Part shown: positions 54,229 through 63,605 of the stretch, in pieces
Layout: the number at the start of each line of letters is the position of its first letter
Position numbering within the stretch: position 1 is the stretch's first letter
Assembly (NCBI GenBank): GCA_033558025.1
Contig: JAUCEF010000006.1
Location: forward strand, 4,526,001 to 4,590,000
DNA from: Phytophthora sp. 'mugwort'
Taxonomy: Eukaryota; Oomycota; Peronosporomycetes; Peronosporales; Peronosporaceae
DNA length: 64,000 nt
Direction of reading: 5' to 3'
The notes under the pieces: generated by a model
What the model was told of the DNA's origin: nothing
The model's input: the letters and a program-made list of their open reading frames with translations, nothing else
Databases searched by the model: none
Position numbers and translations under genes: made by a program

Positions 54229-54585
54229 TCAGGCTCGGTCGCGATGCGACGTTCTCCACTTCTCGGAGTTGCGTTCGGGAGCTTTGACGTCTCCTCCGCA
54301 GCGCAGCCCCAACTCGATGCAGCGCTTCTGGACGTCGAACGGGGTTTTACCAGGCAGTCGTGCGGCCAACATGTGAGCAGTATCGCTCTGCTGACCGCGG
54401 AGAATACTCTCCTCCTCGTTGCTAAAGACCACCTCGCTAACACGAGGTCGCGAGGCCGCCTGCCGGTAAACTTGCCTGCCTTCAAGATTGCTGGTGCGTC
54501 CGTCAACCTCGTTCACAACCAAAAGGCTCAGCGCGACCAGTACAGACAGCAGACCGCAGGTGGAAAGCATACTCAGCAGCTTCAT
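54229..54585 (-). CDS. Small secreted protein, possible non-canonical effector
   Basis: Single exon, 118 residues, ATG at 54585. A strong signal peptide covers residues 1-29. The mature part has S-R-P-R-V-S-E-V at 45-52 followed by NEEES at 56-60, in the place where RXLR effectors carry RXLR and dEER, but no true R-x-L-R is present. GKTPFDVQKRCIELGLRCGG (79-98) with a Trp at 110 loosely recalls the G-K-S-P-x-x-V-F-x-x-L-x-L pattern of C-terminal effector modules. Two cysteines. The protein may be a diverged effector, a decayed one, or an unrelated secreted protein. It lies convergent to the acyltransferase gene. Confidence 0.5.
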   Translation of the reverse strand: MKLLSMLSTCGLLSVLVALSLLVVNEVDGRTSNLEGRQVYRQAASRPRVSEVVFSNEEESILRGQQSDTAHMLAARLPGKTPFDVQKRCIELGLRCGGDVKAPERNSEKWRTSHRDRA

Positions 54586-54989
54586 GCTACGATTCGAGTG
54601 TGAGCATGAAGCGACGCCCCAACGTTAAAAACACCGGAATTATATTTAGAAATGGTACTTAACAAGGTCAAATTATGATAAACCTTACATGTACTGTACT
54701 GTAGTCATGTTGCCTACACCACCCGATATCGTATACACCCGATGAGTATCTACCAGCACTTTTGATTGCCGCATTGACCTCTGTCTAACCGCCGACATTT
54801 AAAACACAACATATCGAAGTCGCGGTAAGACATCAACATGAGTTGCGAATGTCTGATGGCATACGTATTTTAATTGGTTAGAAACACCTCCCACAGCATT
54901 CGTAATCGGGTGGGGCTATCTTACATTTTATAATGAGTGAGCCTCTGGAACAGCCAGCAACTTCAACTTGCTGGATGGCTTCCCGATGG
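54586..54989. other. Intergenic region
   Basis: Upstream flank of the small secreted-protein gene. No other feature is supported. Confidence 0.45.
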
Positions 54990-55800
54990 ATCGCAAGCAC
55001 GTCCGCCAGCTTCCTAAGTCGACCGCGCCCAAATCGATCCCCTCTTCGCCTTCGGCCAATCCGCAACATTGGACTCCGATGCACGAGAGAAGTCCAACGA
55101 CGATGGTGACTTCACGAACCTGCTGGACTTCAATCCAGCTCTACGACACACGAGTCGACATGATCGACGATCCTTCCAGAGGAACAACAACGCTGCAACA
55201 GCTTTACTGGACTGGGCGGGCATGCTATCCGTGTTTCTTGGACTTATTCGGACTCCGTGCCGCTATATGGTACTCGATGCAAGTCCTACATCGCTCTATG
55301 ATGGATCATCATTGCAGTGAGCGTCTGTGCAGTTTACGTGCGGGAAGTTCGTGACGTAGCACAGCCCAATGCAAGTTACGGACATTTGCTCGATGCATGA
55401 AGCATCATCGGCAGCTTTGCGCTGCAGCTGTCGTGAGTGGCGGCGTTGACTCCTGTCGTGACGCTCGGACAGCGAGAGGCTCTCAATGAACGAGGAGGAT
55501 TAGGGACGCTGTTTCTACTGTAGTGCTGTGGCAGACTGGAGATCCCTCTATTCATGCCACGATTGAAGGGCGTCAGTCGAGCTTAACGAGTTGTAGTGCT
55601 CTCATGGCCACGATTTCAGTGGTCGTTCTTCCTTTCGTGCTCCGCTTTCTGCACGTGTCGCAGTCGTTGCATTGCTTCACACGGTATGGAGACTGCTGGG
55701 CACTGCTTGGCTGCATTTAGCCCTTGTCGGCACTGGAGCTGTAGTGGGTGGTACGGTGATCCAAGCCACTCTCGCCATACTCGATAACATTTAGATACTA
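54990..55800 (+). pseudogene. Decayed BT1-family transporter copy
   Basis: Around 55235-55295 one frame reads YSDSVPLYGTRCKSYIAL, the equivalent of GLYADAVPLWGSRRKSYMVM in the intact transporter at 50802. Near 55455-55500 VVTLGQREALNERGG matches VVTLSQRESLERRG. The pieces lie in different frames with stops between them, and the later two thirds of the protein are missing or unreadable. Confidence 0.72.
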
Positions 55801-55908
55801 TATCCGTCTCAGTATTGTAGTAACTAGCAGCGACAGCGGAGACCTTTGCCATCTTGACGGTGTTTCAACTAATTGGAGGTTGCTAGCAGATAATAATTGA
55901 TTGTCAAT

Positions 55909-58170
55909 TTAGATAAAATTTTGGCTGTAATTATCTTTCAGTGCCTTGACCTGATATATTTGCACGTCTTCGTGCGTACTTGGAGTCAATTGAGTATTGG
56001 TCTTCAAAGCCAACTTCTTAAGCTCCATGGCGTCCTTATTTTGACTCTTCACGGACCACATGACGAAAACAAAGCTCAAGAAGATCAGCACAGTACCAAC
56101 GCCGACTGAAAGTCCCATAGGTGGCCCGTAAGAACTTGACGAGCTAAAGGTCTTGGTAGTACTGAAAGAACTCAATGAGATTGCAGTCGTGCACCGTGGT
56201 CCACCCCAAGACGACGCGTACGTGCACTGACATCGTCCCTTCACACACTTGCCCGTCTTCAGTGTTGTCCTCCCCAAGCTGCCTCCAATCGAGCAGTCGT
56301 CGTCGACTGTACAAAGTGCTTTACCCGCCACCTCTTTGTAGTGATTGTCATCGTCCTGATACTCATCAATGTGCGCTTCAATCCATTGTTTGGTCGGGTG
56401 ACTCATTGGATCACAGCCAACGTGCATATAGTTGTCGTCTTCGAGGTCCTCGCCTAGGTCCTGGTACAGCCGAATGTAGTCAATCTTCAGGTACAACGGG
56501 AACGCGTCGCAGATCTTGTTGACTGCTTCATCAGAGCCATCACCACGACATTCTTTACCAGGATTTGGAGGCGTCGCGCCCCAGGAACTCGACAGCGCCA
56601 CGTTAAAGATCAGATACATTGGTTCTTCTAGCATGATTTTCTGCGGATTCGACTTGTTCGAGTTCTGTGGCACGTCCGAGACCGCCTCGGACGGAACCTC
56701 AAACAATGCGCTGCCTTGGAGCATCCATCGCACGTACCCATTCTTCCCTGTGACCCACTCGAGCTGGTACACTACGTAGTCTATGTAGGCACCGAGATGT
56801 ACTGGCCAATTCGCCGAGATGGCATCCATTTGGTAGTTAAACGAGCTCATGGCGTTCGTCTTTGGTGTCGTAGACTCATTTCTTGGACTCGCACACTTAG
56901 AAAAAGTATTGTCTGGGTCACACAAGTAGGCGCCAGTATACACGTTAAACCGCGGATAACAGGTGCCGTTCGAGTTGATCCCCCAATGTCCAGTGCCTGT
57001 GCCGTCAATAAGCCCCAAGTCACCGTTGACATCGTTTGAACCCGGACACGTCTCGCTCGAACAGGTATTCTCCTTGATTCCAGCCTTAATTGATGCCGCA
57101 ATAATGTCGTAATCCTGTTTGGCGTCGTTACGAGTTGAACAATAATTGTTGGCCGCATAACGCAAGCCCTGATACCAGGATTTGTGGCCACGCTTCTCAT
57201 AGGACCCGGCCGGGACCCCGACGTGGTTTGCACCTTCCGTCTTACAAGCTGCAGTGTAGATGCACGAATACGACTCTCCGGACGAGTGATCAACGCCGTA
57301 GATACGGTACTCGTCTGGCATTCCTGGCCCAATTTGCAGCGACGACGACACAGTGAGAGCACCACCTTCGAGCACGTCGATTTCAGGAGCACCACGTCCT
57401 TGATTCGGATTTAAACCGTAGCCCGGATTGTCGTTGCAAGCGCTAATGCGCTGATAGCTCGGCTCGAACACGTCCGGGTCGCAATTATTGTATGAAAATG
57501 GCCACATGCGGTTCGTGGAGGCCGAGAAGATCGCTCGACCAAGGTTCCCCATCATCCAGATACCGGGCCAGGTTGGATAGTACTTGGTCGTCTCGACCTT
57601 CGCATTCTTCCCCTTTGCCAGGTCTGGATTGCCGGATGCAACTGAAACAACACCTGGGAGTTGGACACGAGCCTCAATCATTCCTCCTTGATAACAAAAC
57701 TTGTTCCATGACTGCACCATTCCGGAACGATAGAAGAAGGAGGCGTCGATGTAGCCTGGTGGGTGGGTATACATGTTGTAGACGTGGACAATATTGACCT
57801 CATCCACTGATTTGATGTAGAAATAGCAAGTGCCGTCCTCGTCGCACTTGGTTGAGGTCATATTATGCGAATAGAGCTCGAGCGCACCGTTGACCCCGTC
57901 AGGCTTTTCGAGAGAGGTCCACATGTGGTCATCACCTGGTCGAAAGCTTCGATTCGGCGTGTTGAACTCGTCGCTCATGACGAGATCCCATTGTCGCCCG
58001 CGCGAACTCATGTACGTTTGATGATCATCGGGCGTATCCGGATCGACCCAAGTCTTGATACCCGATCTTGTTGGATGCGTTGTGTCTGCTGATGTTGCGT
58101 TCTTGGCAGTGACTGTAGTTATCGCTGCCCAACTCACGGCGAAAGCACATATACTATGCTGGCAACGCAT
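55909..58170 (-). CDS. GH16 SKN1/KRE6-type beta-glucan protein 3
   Basis: Single exon, 753 residues from the ATG at 58170. Signal peptide about 1-22. V-M-S-D-E-F lies near 64-69. WPGIWMMGNLGRA is followed by the catalytic EIDVLE at 263-268. A GLIDGTGTGHWGIN segment replaces the shorter loop of the other subgroup. After the EGF-like region (C-V-K-G-R-C-Q-C) come GPPMG, one membrane helix and a tail ending KDNYSQNFI. The block from RPGDDHMWTSLEKPDGVNGA to CYFYIK is shared nearly word for word with the gene at 61266, which marks these two as the most recent duplicates. Probable wall glucan role. Confidence 0.92.
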   Translation of the reverse strand: MRCQHSICAFAVSWAAITTVTAKNATSADTTHPTRSGIKTWVDPDTPDDHQTYMSSRGRQWDLVMSDEFNTPNRSFRPGDDHMWTSLEKPDGVNGALELYSHNMTSTKCDEDGTCYFYIKSVDEVNIVHVYNMYTHPPGYIDASFFYRSGMVQSWNKFCYQGGMIEARVQLPGVVSVASGNPDLAKGKNAKVETTKYYPTWPGIWMMGNLGRAIFSASTNRMWPFSYNNCDPDVFEPSYQRISACNDNPGYGLNPNQGRGAPEIDVLEGGALTVSSSLQIGPGMPDEYRIYGVDHSSGESYSCIYTAACKTEGANHVGVPAGSYEKRGHKSWYQGLRYAANNYCSTRNDAKQDYDIIAASIKAGIKENTCSSETCPGSNDVNGDLGLIDGTGTGHWGINSNGTCYPRFNVYTGAYLCDPDNTFSKCASPRNESTTPKTNAMSSFNYQMDAISANWPVHLGAYIDYVVYQLEWVTGKNGYVRWMLQGSALFEVPSEAVSDVPQNSNKSNPQKIMLEEPMYLIFNVALSSSWGATPPNPGKECRGDGSDEAVNKICDAFPLYLKIDYIRLYQDLGEDLEDDNYMHVGCDPMSHPTKQWIEAHIDEYQDDDNHYKEVAGKALCTVDDDCSIGGSLGRTTLKTGKCVKGRCQCTYASSWGGPRCTTAISLSSFSTTKTFSSSSSYGPPMGLSVGVGTVLIFLSFVFVMWSVKSQNKDAMELKKLALKTNTQLTPSTHEDVQIYQVKALKDNYSQNFI

Positions 58171-58545
58171 CGACAAGGTTATATATATTTAATATTGAGA
58201 AGAACTGGAGCTCGTGAACTTGAGATTGCGAGTTGAAAAATGCTGGATTAGGGTAAGACTGAAGAGCATGCAAGCTAAGAAAAGCCTCCCAGGTGTCGAT
58301 GCCCGATGGGGGATCAGCCTTGTGAACTTTTGCTCTAAATTTCTCAGAATAACACGCTGTTGTATATGGACAAATGATGCAGAAACGTGAAGCAAACGAG
58401 ACCCTGTGACTTTTCAATACGGCATGAGCCTCAAAAAATATTGACGCAGACGACGGAAACAGTTTGTTGTTGTTATTGCAAATAATATATATGTAATAGG
58501 TATCGTACTTTTCCAGTATTGCTCCTTGAGCAAGTACAGTGATCT

Positions 58546-60807
58546 TTACAAAAAGTTTTGGCTGTAATTGTCTTTTGGCTGTGGTTCGTCAATTGAAGGA
58601 TACATGCGAATTGGAAACGAAGGACGCAATTGCTCGAGCTTTTTCTCTTCTGCCGCCTTGATGGCTTCATCAGCTTGTTTTTTCAGTGTTCGGACGGACA
58701 TCGAGACTGCGATGAAAGTCGAGAAAAGTGTCACAATCGCCACGCTGAGTGAAATCGCCATTGGCGGACCGTACGTTCGCTGGGTCATGGACTCTGCGTT
58801 TCTAATTCCTTCAGCGAGGGCAAGTGTACATCGCGGACCGCCCCAGGAATCAGGGTAAGAGCAGGAGCAGCGGGAGTCAACACATCTCCCCGTGACCAGC
58901 TTTCGGGTACCATTTCTATCGATAGTACAATCATTGTCAGACTTGCAAAAGGCTTTGCCTGCCACCTCCATCCAGCGGTTGTCGCTGTCTTCGTACTCGT
59001 CTAAGTGTCCTTGAATCCATTCTCGCGTCGGATGACTTGCTGGGTCACAGCCGAGCTGCATGTAGTCATCGTCAGCTCGATTTCCCTTTGTATCCTGATA
59101 CAATCGGATGTAGTCGATCTTCAAAAACATTGGAAAGTCATCACAAATCTTGTTGACAGCTTCATCAGTACCATCCCCACGACATTCGCTACCTGGATTC
59201 GGGGGTACAGCACCCCATGAGCGTGACAGGGCCACATTAAAGATAATCGACATAGGTTCTTCTAACATGAGCTTCTGTGGATTGTTTTGCTTGTGGTTCT
59301 GTGGGACAACTGAAAAGGCCTGAGCTGTAACTTCAAAGAGAGGCTGGCCAGCGCCCATCCAACGCACGTATCCATTCTCTCCAGTGACCCATTCGACTTG
59401 ATAGACGAAATAATCCGTGTAGGCGCCCAAATGCACCGGCCAGTTTGCTGAAATGGCATCCATTTGGTAGTTAAACGGCTCCATCGAGTTAGTTTTAGGT
59501 GTGGAAGAGTTGCGAGGTTCCAAACACTTTTCATCGCTATTGTCCGGGTCACACAAGTACGCGCCCATGTACGAGTTCATAACGGGGAAACACGTGCCAT
59601 TGCTGTTAATACCCCAGTAGTCCGTCCCGACCCCATCGATCCGTTCGAGGTTACTGTTCGGGTCAAATGACGCCGGACACGTGTCAACAGTGCACGAGTT
59701 GTCTGTAATGCCAGCTTTCAGTGATGCCTTAACCGTATCGATATCCTGTTTTTCACCACTTAAAGGACTACAAAAGTTGTTAGATGCATACCGAAGACCT
59801 TGATACCATGACTTGTGACCACGTTCCTTTTCGTAATATGCAGTCGGGATATCAATGAGGTTTGCGCCGGGTGTCTCACAATTGTACGTGTAGACGCAGT
59901 AAATATTCTCTGCGTCATGTTTTTCTTCTGCAGGAAATAGTCGGAAATCGCTTGGCATCCCCGGAGCAATCTGCAAGGACGACGAGATGGCTACACCGCC
60001 ACCTTCCAGAATATCGATCTCGGGAGCGCCACGACCTTGATTTTTGTTGAGACCGAAGCCAGGATTAGCGTCACACGCGCTAATGCGTTGATTGGTGGGG
60101 TCAAAGATCTCTGGCTCGCATTTGTTATAGGAAAATGGCCACATTCGACTTGTTGAAGCCGAGAAAATGGCGCGTCCGAGGTTTCCCATCATCCAAATGC
60201 CCGGCCATGTCGGATAGTATTCTCCGTTTGCTACTCGGCCGGAGTTTCCAAGGGCAAGATCTGGATTCCCCGATTCCTTGGAAATGGCTCCGGGTAGCTG
60301 AGCTCGGACTTCCAGGAGGCCTCCTTGGTAGCAAAATTTGTTCCACGACTGGACCATTCCAGCTCTGTAAAAGAACGGCACGTTCTCGTACCCAGGAGGA
60401 TTCAAGTACGCGTTGTAAACGGTTATGTTGCTCACGTCGTCGACGGCTTTGATGTACAAGTAGCACGTCCCGTCGTCGTCACACTTTGTCGAGGTCATAT
60501 TGTGGGAATACACTTCCAGCGCGCCGTTCACGCCGTCCGGTTTGTCGAGTGACGTCCATAGATGGTCATCGCCGGCTCGAAAGCTGCGGTTTGCGGTGGA
60601 AAACTCGTCACTCATGACAAGCTGCCACGTCTCGCCTCGAGATGTCGTTATCTGCTGTGCGGTGGTCGGGGTCGCTGGATCTACCCACGCTCGAATACCA
60701 GACTTGGTAGGGTACTCGTTTGGAGTCGTCGCGGCGGTCACCACGGTGTCAAGAGCGTACGATACAGGTAACCCCAGAGCTACAGAAAATACCGCATAGT
60801 TTCGCAT
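58546..60807 (-). CDS. GH16 SKN1/KRE6-type beta-glucan protein 4
   Basis: Single exon, 753 residues. The start at the ATG at 60807 is preferred because the frame upstream of it has no further ATG and the signal peptide then begins MRNYAVFSVALGL. V-M-S-D-E-F is near 65-70 and the catalytic EIDILE at 263-268. An insertion around 279-290 (Lys/Glu/His-rich, PAEEKHDAEN) is specific to this copy. EPMSIIFNVALSRSWG carries R where the others have S. An EGF-like segment (C-V-D-S-R-C-S-C-S), one membrane helix and a Lys/Glu-rich tail ending KDNYSQNFL follow. It lies between copies 3 and 5 on the same strand, with 375 bp and 458 bp to its neighbours. Confidence 0.92.
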   Translation of the reverse strand: MRNYAVFSVALGLPVSYALDTVVTAATTPNEYPTKSGIRAWVDPATPTTAQQITTSRGETWQLVMSDEFSTANRSFRAGDDHLWTSLDKPDGVNGALEVYSHNMTSTKCDDDGTCYLYIKAVDDVSNITVYNAYLNPPGYENVPFFYRAGMVQSWNKFCYQGGLLEVRAQLPGAISKESGNPDLALGNSGRVANGEYYPTWPGIWMMGNLGRAIFSASTSRMWPFSYNKCEPEIFDPTNQRISACDANPGFGLNKNQGRGAPEIDILEGGGVAISSSLQIAPGMPSDFRLFPAEEKHDAENIYCVYTYNCETPGANLIDIPTAYYEKERGHKSWYQGLRYASNNFCSPLSGEKQDIDTVKASLKAGITDNSCTVDTCPASFDPNSNLERIDGVGTDYWGINSNGTCFPVMNSYMGAYLCDPDNSDEKCLEPRNSSTPKTNSMEPFNYQMDAISANWPVHLGAYTDYFVYQVEWVTGENGYVRWMGAGQPLFEVTAQAFSVVPQNHKQNNPQKLMLEEPMSIIFNVALSRSWGAVPPNPGSECRGDGTDEAVNKICDDFPMFLKIDYIRLYQDTKGNRADDDYMQLGCDPASHPTREWIQGHLDEYEDSDNRWMEVAGKAFCKSDNDCTIDRNGTRKLVTGRCVDSRCSCSYPDSWGGPRCTLALAEGIRNAESMTQRTYGPPMAISLSVAIVTLFSTFIAVSMSVRTLKKQADEAIKAAEEKKLEQLRPSFPIRMYPSIDEPQPKDNYSQNFL

Positions 60808-61265
60808 TTTTGCAAATAAAAAAAAATACACTTTCGAGTGTGCACTGCTGCTGGCTAATCTACAAATGGGAGGAGCGCAGATACTTGGAATCTCTTTTGT
60901 AGTTTGAAGAAGTTGCCAGTTTGTTAAGAACTTTCTGTACGTAAAATTGCTTCCATCCGGAGACAGCCTCGCTCGGATCTACACGTATCGTCTTCGGTGT
61001 AGCACCGATAGAACGTCTCTGATACAACGTCTCTTGGTGCTCTTGTACTGACTACAAACTATACGGGGATGTGTGGCCGTTGAGTGCTCGACGAATATTG
61101 GAAAAAATAACTACTTCAAGTATAACTACTGTACTCTCAAGGTGGAGGTAGTCAGTTAGGAAGTCAGCACTGTACTGCTAGTTTTTCTGATGTGCATATA
61201 GGATAAATCTGGCGCCTGTAGCGGCAAGGCGAATAGCTTATGATGGATGCACTTTTAGTTACACG
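60808..61265. other. Intergenic region between GH16 copies 4 and 5
   Basis: Upstream region of copy 4 and downstream region of copy 5. No other feature is supported. Confidence 0.5.
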
Positions 61266-63605
61266 TTAGACAAAATTTTGACTGTAGTTGTCTGTCGGTC
61301 GGTGATGAACCTCATTCGCGTGGCCTTGTACTCGTCCATTACCATACGAATCCCTGCCCGCAACATATCGAACCTGTTCCAGGCGTGCATCATCTCGATA
61401 ATTGTTGTACACTGACGTGTCACCGGCAGACTTTCCTTTCTTCTTCGCCAAGGCGGCCGCGGCATTATTCTCTTTGATAATGGACAACGCTACAGAGGCG
61501 AAGCTGAGGAATACTAAGACCGCAGCGATTGCGATCGATAGTCCCATGGGAGGACCGTATGAATTGGATGACAGAGTCTTACCTAGCGAACCGGACGAAC
61601 TGGTAGAGCTGGAAATGGCAGTCGTACAACGTGGACCACCCCACGACGAGTACATGCACTGGCATCGTCCCTTCACACACTTGCCCGTCTTCAGTGTTGT
61701 CTTCCCCAAATTCCCTCCAATCGTACAGTCATCATTTTTGGTACAGAGCGCCTTACCCGCGACCTCCTTGTGTCGATTATCGTCATCCTGATACTCGTCA
61801 ATATGGGCTTCGATCCATTTCTTCGTCGGGTGGCTCTTTGGGTCGCAACCAACCTGCATATAGTTGTCAGCTTCGAGGTCATCACCCATGTCCTGATACA
61901 GCCGAATGTAGTCGATCTTAAGGTACAACGGGAACGCGTCACAGATCTTGTTGACGGCCGCATCGGAGCCATTACCACGGCATTCCTTGCCGGGATTCGG
62001 AGGCGTCGCACCCCACGAACTCGACAGCGCCACATTAAAGATCAGATACATTGGTTCCTCCAGCATGATCTTCTCCGGGTTGGTCTTGTTGGCATTTTGC
62101 GGGATATCCCAGATCGCCTCGGCTGGGACTTCAAACAACGGACTTCCCCCTAGCATCCATCGCACGTAGCCATTCTTGCCCGTGACCCATTCAAGCTGGT
62201 ACACGACATAGTCGGTGTACGCCCCGACGTGTACCGGCCAGTTGGCAGAAATCGCGTCCATCTGATAGTTGAACGGGCTCATGGCGTTCGACTTTGGCGT
62301 CGTGGTGGCATTTCGCGGCTGTGCACATTTCCAGTACGTATTGTCGGGATCGCACAGGTAGGCGCCCGTGTACACGTTCCAAAGTGGATAACACGTACCG
62401 TTGGTGTTGATCCCCCAGTGGTCACCGTCCTTGCCGTCTATCAGCCCTAAATCCCCGTTAACATCAGTCGAGGCAGGACAAATATCCACTGAACAAGAAT
62501 TCTCAGTAATGCCAGCTTTGACTGATGCAGTAATTGTACTGTACTCCTGTTTCGCGTCGGGATCCGACTCACAATAATTATTGGCCGCGTAGCGCAAGCC
62601 CTTGTACCACGATGTGTACCCACGCTTCGCATAGACGGCGGATGGGACACCAACGTAGTTGGCACCGGGCGTCGTACAACTGCCGCCGTAGATACACGAA
62701 GGTGGGTCGATCCCATAATTAAGGCCCATGATACGGTAGTCGTCGGGCATACCGGGACCGATCTGCAGTGATGACGATACGAGAGATCCACTTCCTTCAA
62801 GCACATCAATCTCCGGTGCGCCACGGCCCTGGTTCGGGTTTAAACCATAGCCGGGGTTGTCATTACACGCGCTAATACGTTGATAGCTTGGGTCGAAGAG
62901 GTCGGGTTCGCACTTGTCGTACGAGAATGGCCACATCCGGTTCGTTGAAGCCGAGAAAATGGCGCGGCCAAGGTTCCCCATCATCCAGATACCAGGCCAC
63001 GTCGGGTAGTATTTGCCAGTCTTGACTTTCGCGCCATTCCCCTTTGCAAGGTCCGGATTCCCGGAATCAGCTGTGACAATGCCTGGGAGCTGTACACGCG
63101 CTTCGATCATTCCACCTTGGTAGCAAAACTTGTTCCACGACTGTACCATAGCTCCTCGATAGAAGAAATAGGCGTCCACGAATCCAGGAGGGTGTGTATA
63201 CATGTTGTAGACGTGAATCACGTTCACTTCGTCGATGGCCTTGATGTAGAAGTAGCACGTGCCGTCCTCATCGCACTTAGTAGACGTCATATTGTGCGAA
63301 TAGAGCTCGAGGGCACCGTTGACACCGTCGGGTTTCTCGAGAGAAGTCCACATATGGTCGTCTCCAGGTCGGAAACTACGGTTAGGCGTGTTGAACTCGT
63401 CGCTCATGACGAGATCCCACGTCCGGCCACGGGAACTCGTGTATGTCTGGTGGTCAGCAGGCGTCGCGGGGTCGACCCAGATCCTAATACCCGATTTGGT
63501 TGGGAACGTGGTACTCGCCGAGGTGTCGTTGTTAGCCGTGACGAACGCGATCATGATGGCCCACACTAGACTAAATGCCCATGTTTTAGGCTGTCGAAAC
63601 CCCAT
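61266..63605 (-). CDS. GH16 SKN1/KRE6-type beta-glucan protein 5
   Basis: Single exon, 779 residues, ATG at 63605; the longest member. Signal peptide about 1-24. V-M-S-D-E-F is at 66-71, WPGIWMMGNLGRA at 203-215 and the catalytic EIDVLE at 265-270. The EGF-like segment (C-V-K-G-R-C-Q-C-M) is followed by GPPMG, a membrane helix and a longer cytosolic tail of about 65 residues. That tail contains Lys-rich and Tyr-rich stretches (Y-N-N-Y-R-D-D) and ends TDNYSQNFV. It is closest to copy 3. Probable role in beta-glucan assembly or remodelling, in the secretory pathway or at the plasma membrane. Confidence 0.92.
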   Translation of the reverse strand: MGFRQPKTWAFSLVWAIMIAFVTANNDTSASTTFPTKSGIRIWVDPATPADHQTYTSSRGRTWDLVMSDEFNTPNRSFRPGDDHMWTSLEKPDGVNGALELYSHNMTSTKCDEDGTCYFYIKAIDEVNVIHVYNMYTHPPGFVDAYFFYRGAMVQSWNKFCYQGGMIEARVQLPGIVTADSGNPDLAKGNGAKVKTGKYYPTWPGIWMMGNLGRAIFSASTNRMWPFSYDKCEPDLFDPSYQRISACNDNPGYGLNPNQGRGAPEIDVLEGSGSLVSSSLQIGPGMPDDYRIMGLNYGIDPPSCIYGGSCTTPGANYVGVPSAVYAKRGYTSWYKGLRYAANNYCESDPDAKQEYSTITASVKAGITENSCSVDICPASTDVNGDLGLIDGKDGDHWGINTNGTCYPLWNVYTGAYLCDPDNTYWKCAQPRNATTTPKSNAMSPFNYQMDAISANWPVHVGAYTDYVVYQLEWVTGKNGYVRWMLGGSPLFEVPAEAIWDIPQNANKTNPEKIMLEEPMYLIFNVALSSSWGATPPNPGKECRGNGSDAAVNKICDAFPLYLKIDYIRLYQDMGDDLEADNYMQVGCDPKSHPTKKWIEAHIDEYQDDDNRHKEVAGKALCTKNDDCTIGGNLGKTTLKTGKCVKGRCQCMYSSWGGPRCTTAISSSTSSSGSLGKTLSSNSYGPPMGLSIAIAAVLVFLSFASVALSIIKENNAAAALAKKKGKSAGDTSVYNNYRDDARLEQVRYVAGRDSYGNGRVQGHANEVHHRPTDNYSQNFV

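Noticed and set aside
58171..58176. Start of GH16 copy 3 two codons upstream
   Set aside because: That codon is TTG; the first ATG is at 58170 and directly begins a good signal peptide.
60808..60831. Start of GH16 copy 4 eight codons upstream
   Set aside because: That codon is GTG; the ATG at 60807 gives a normal signal peptide.
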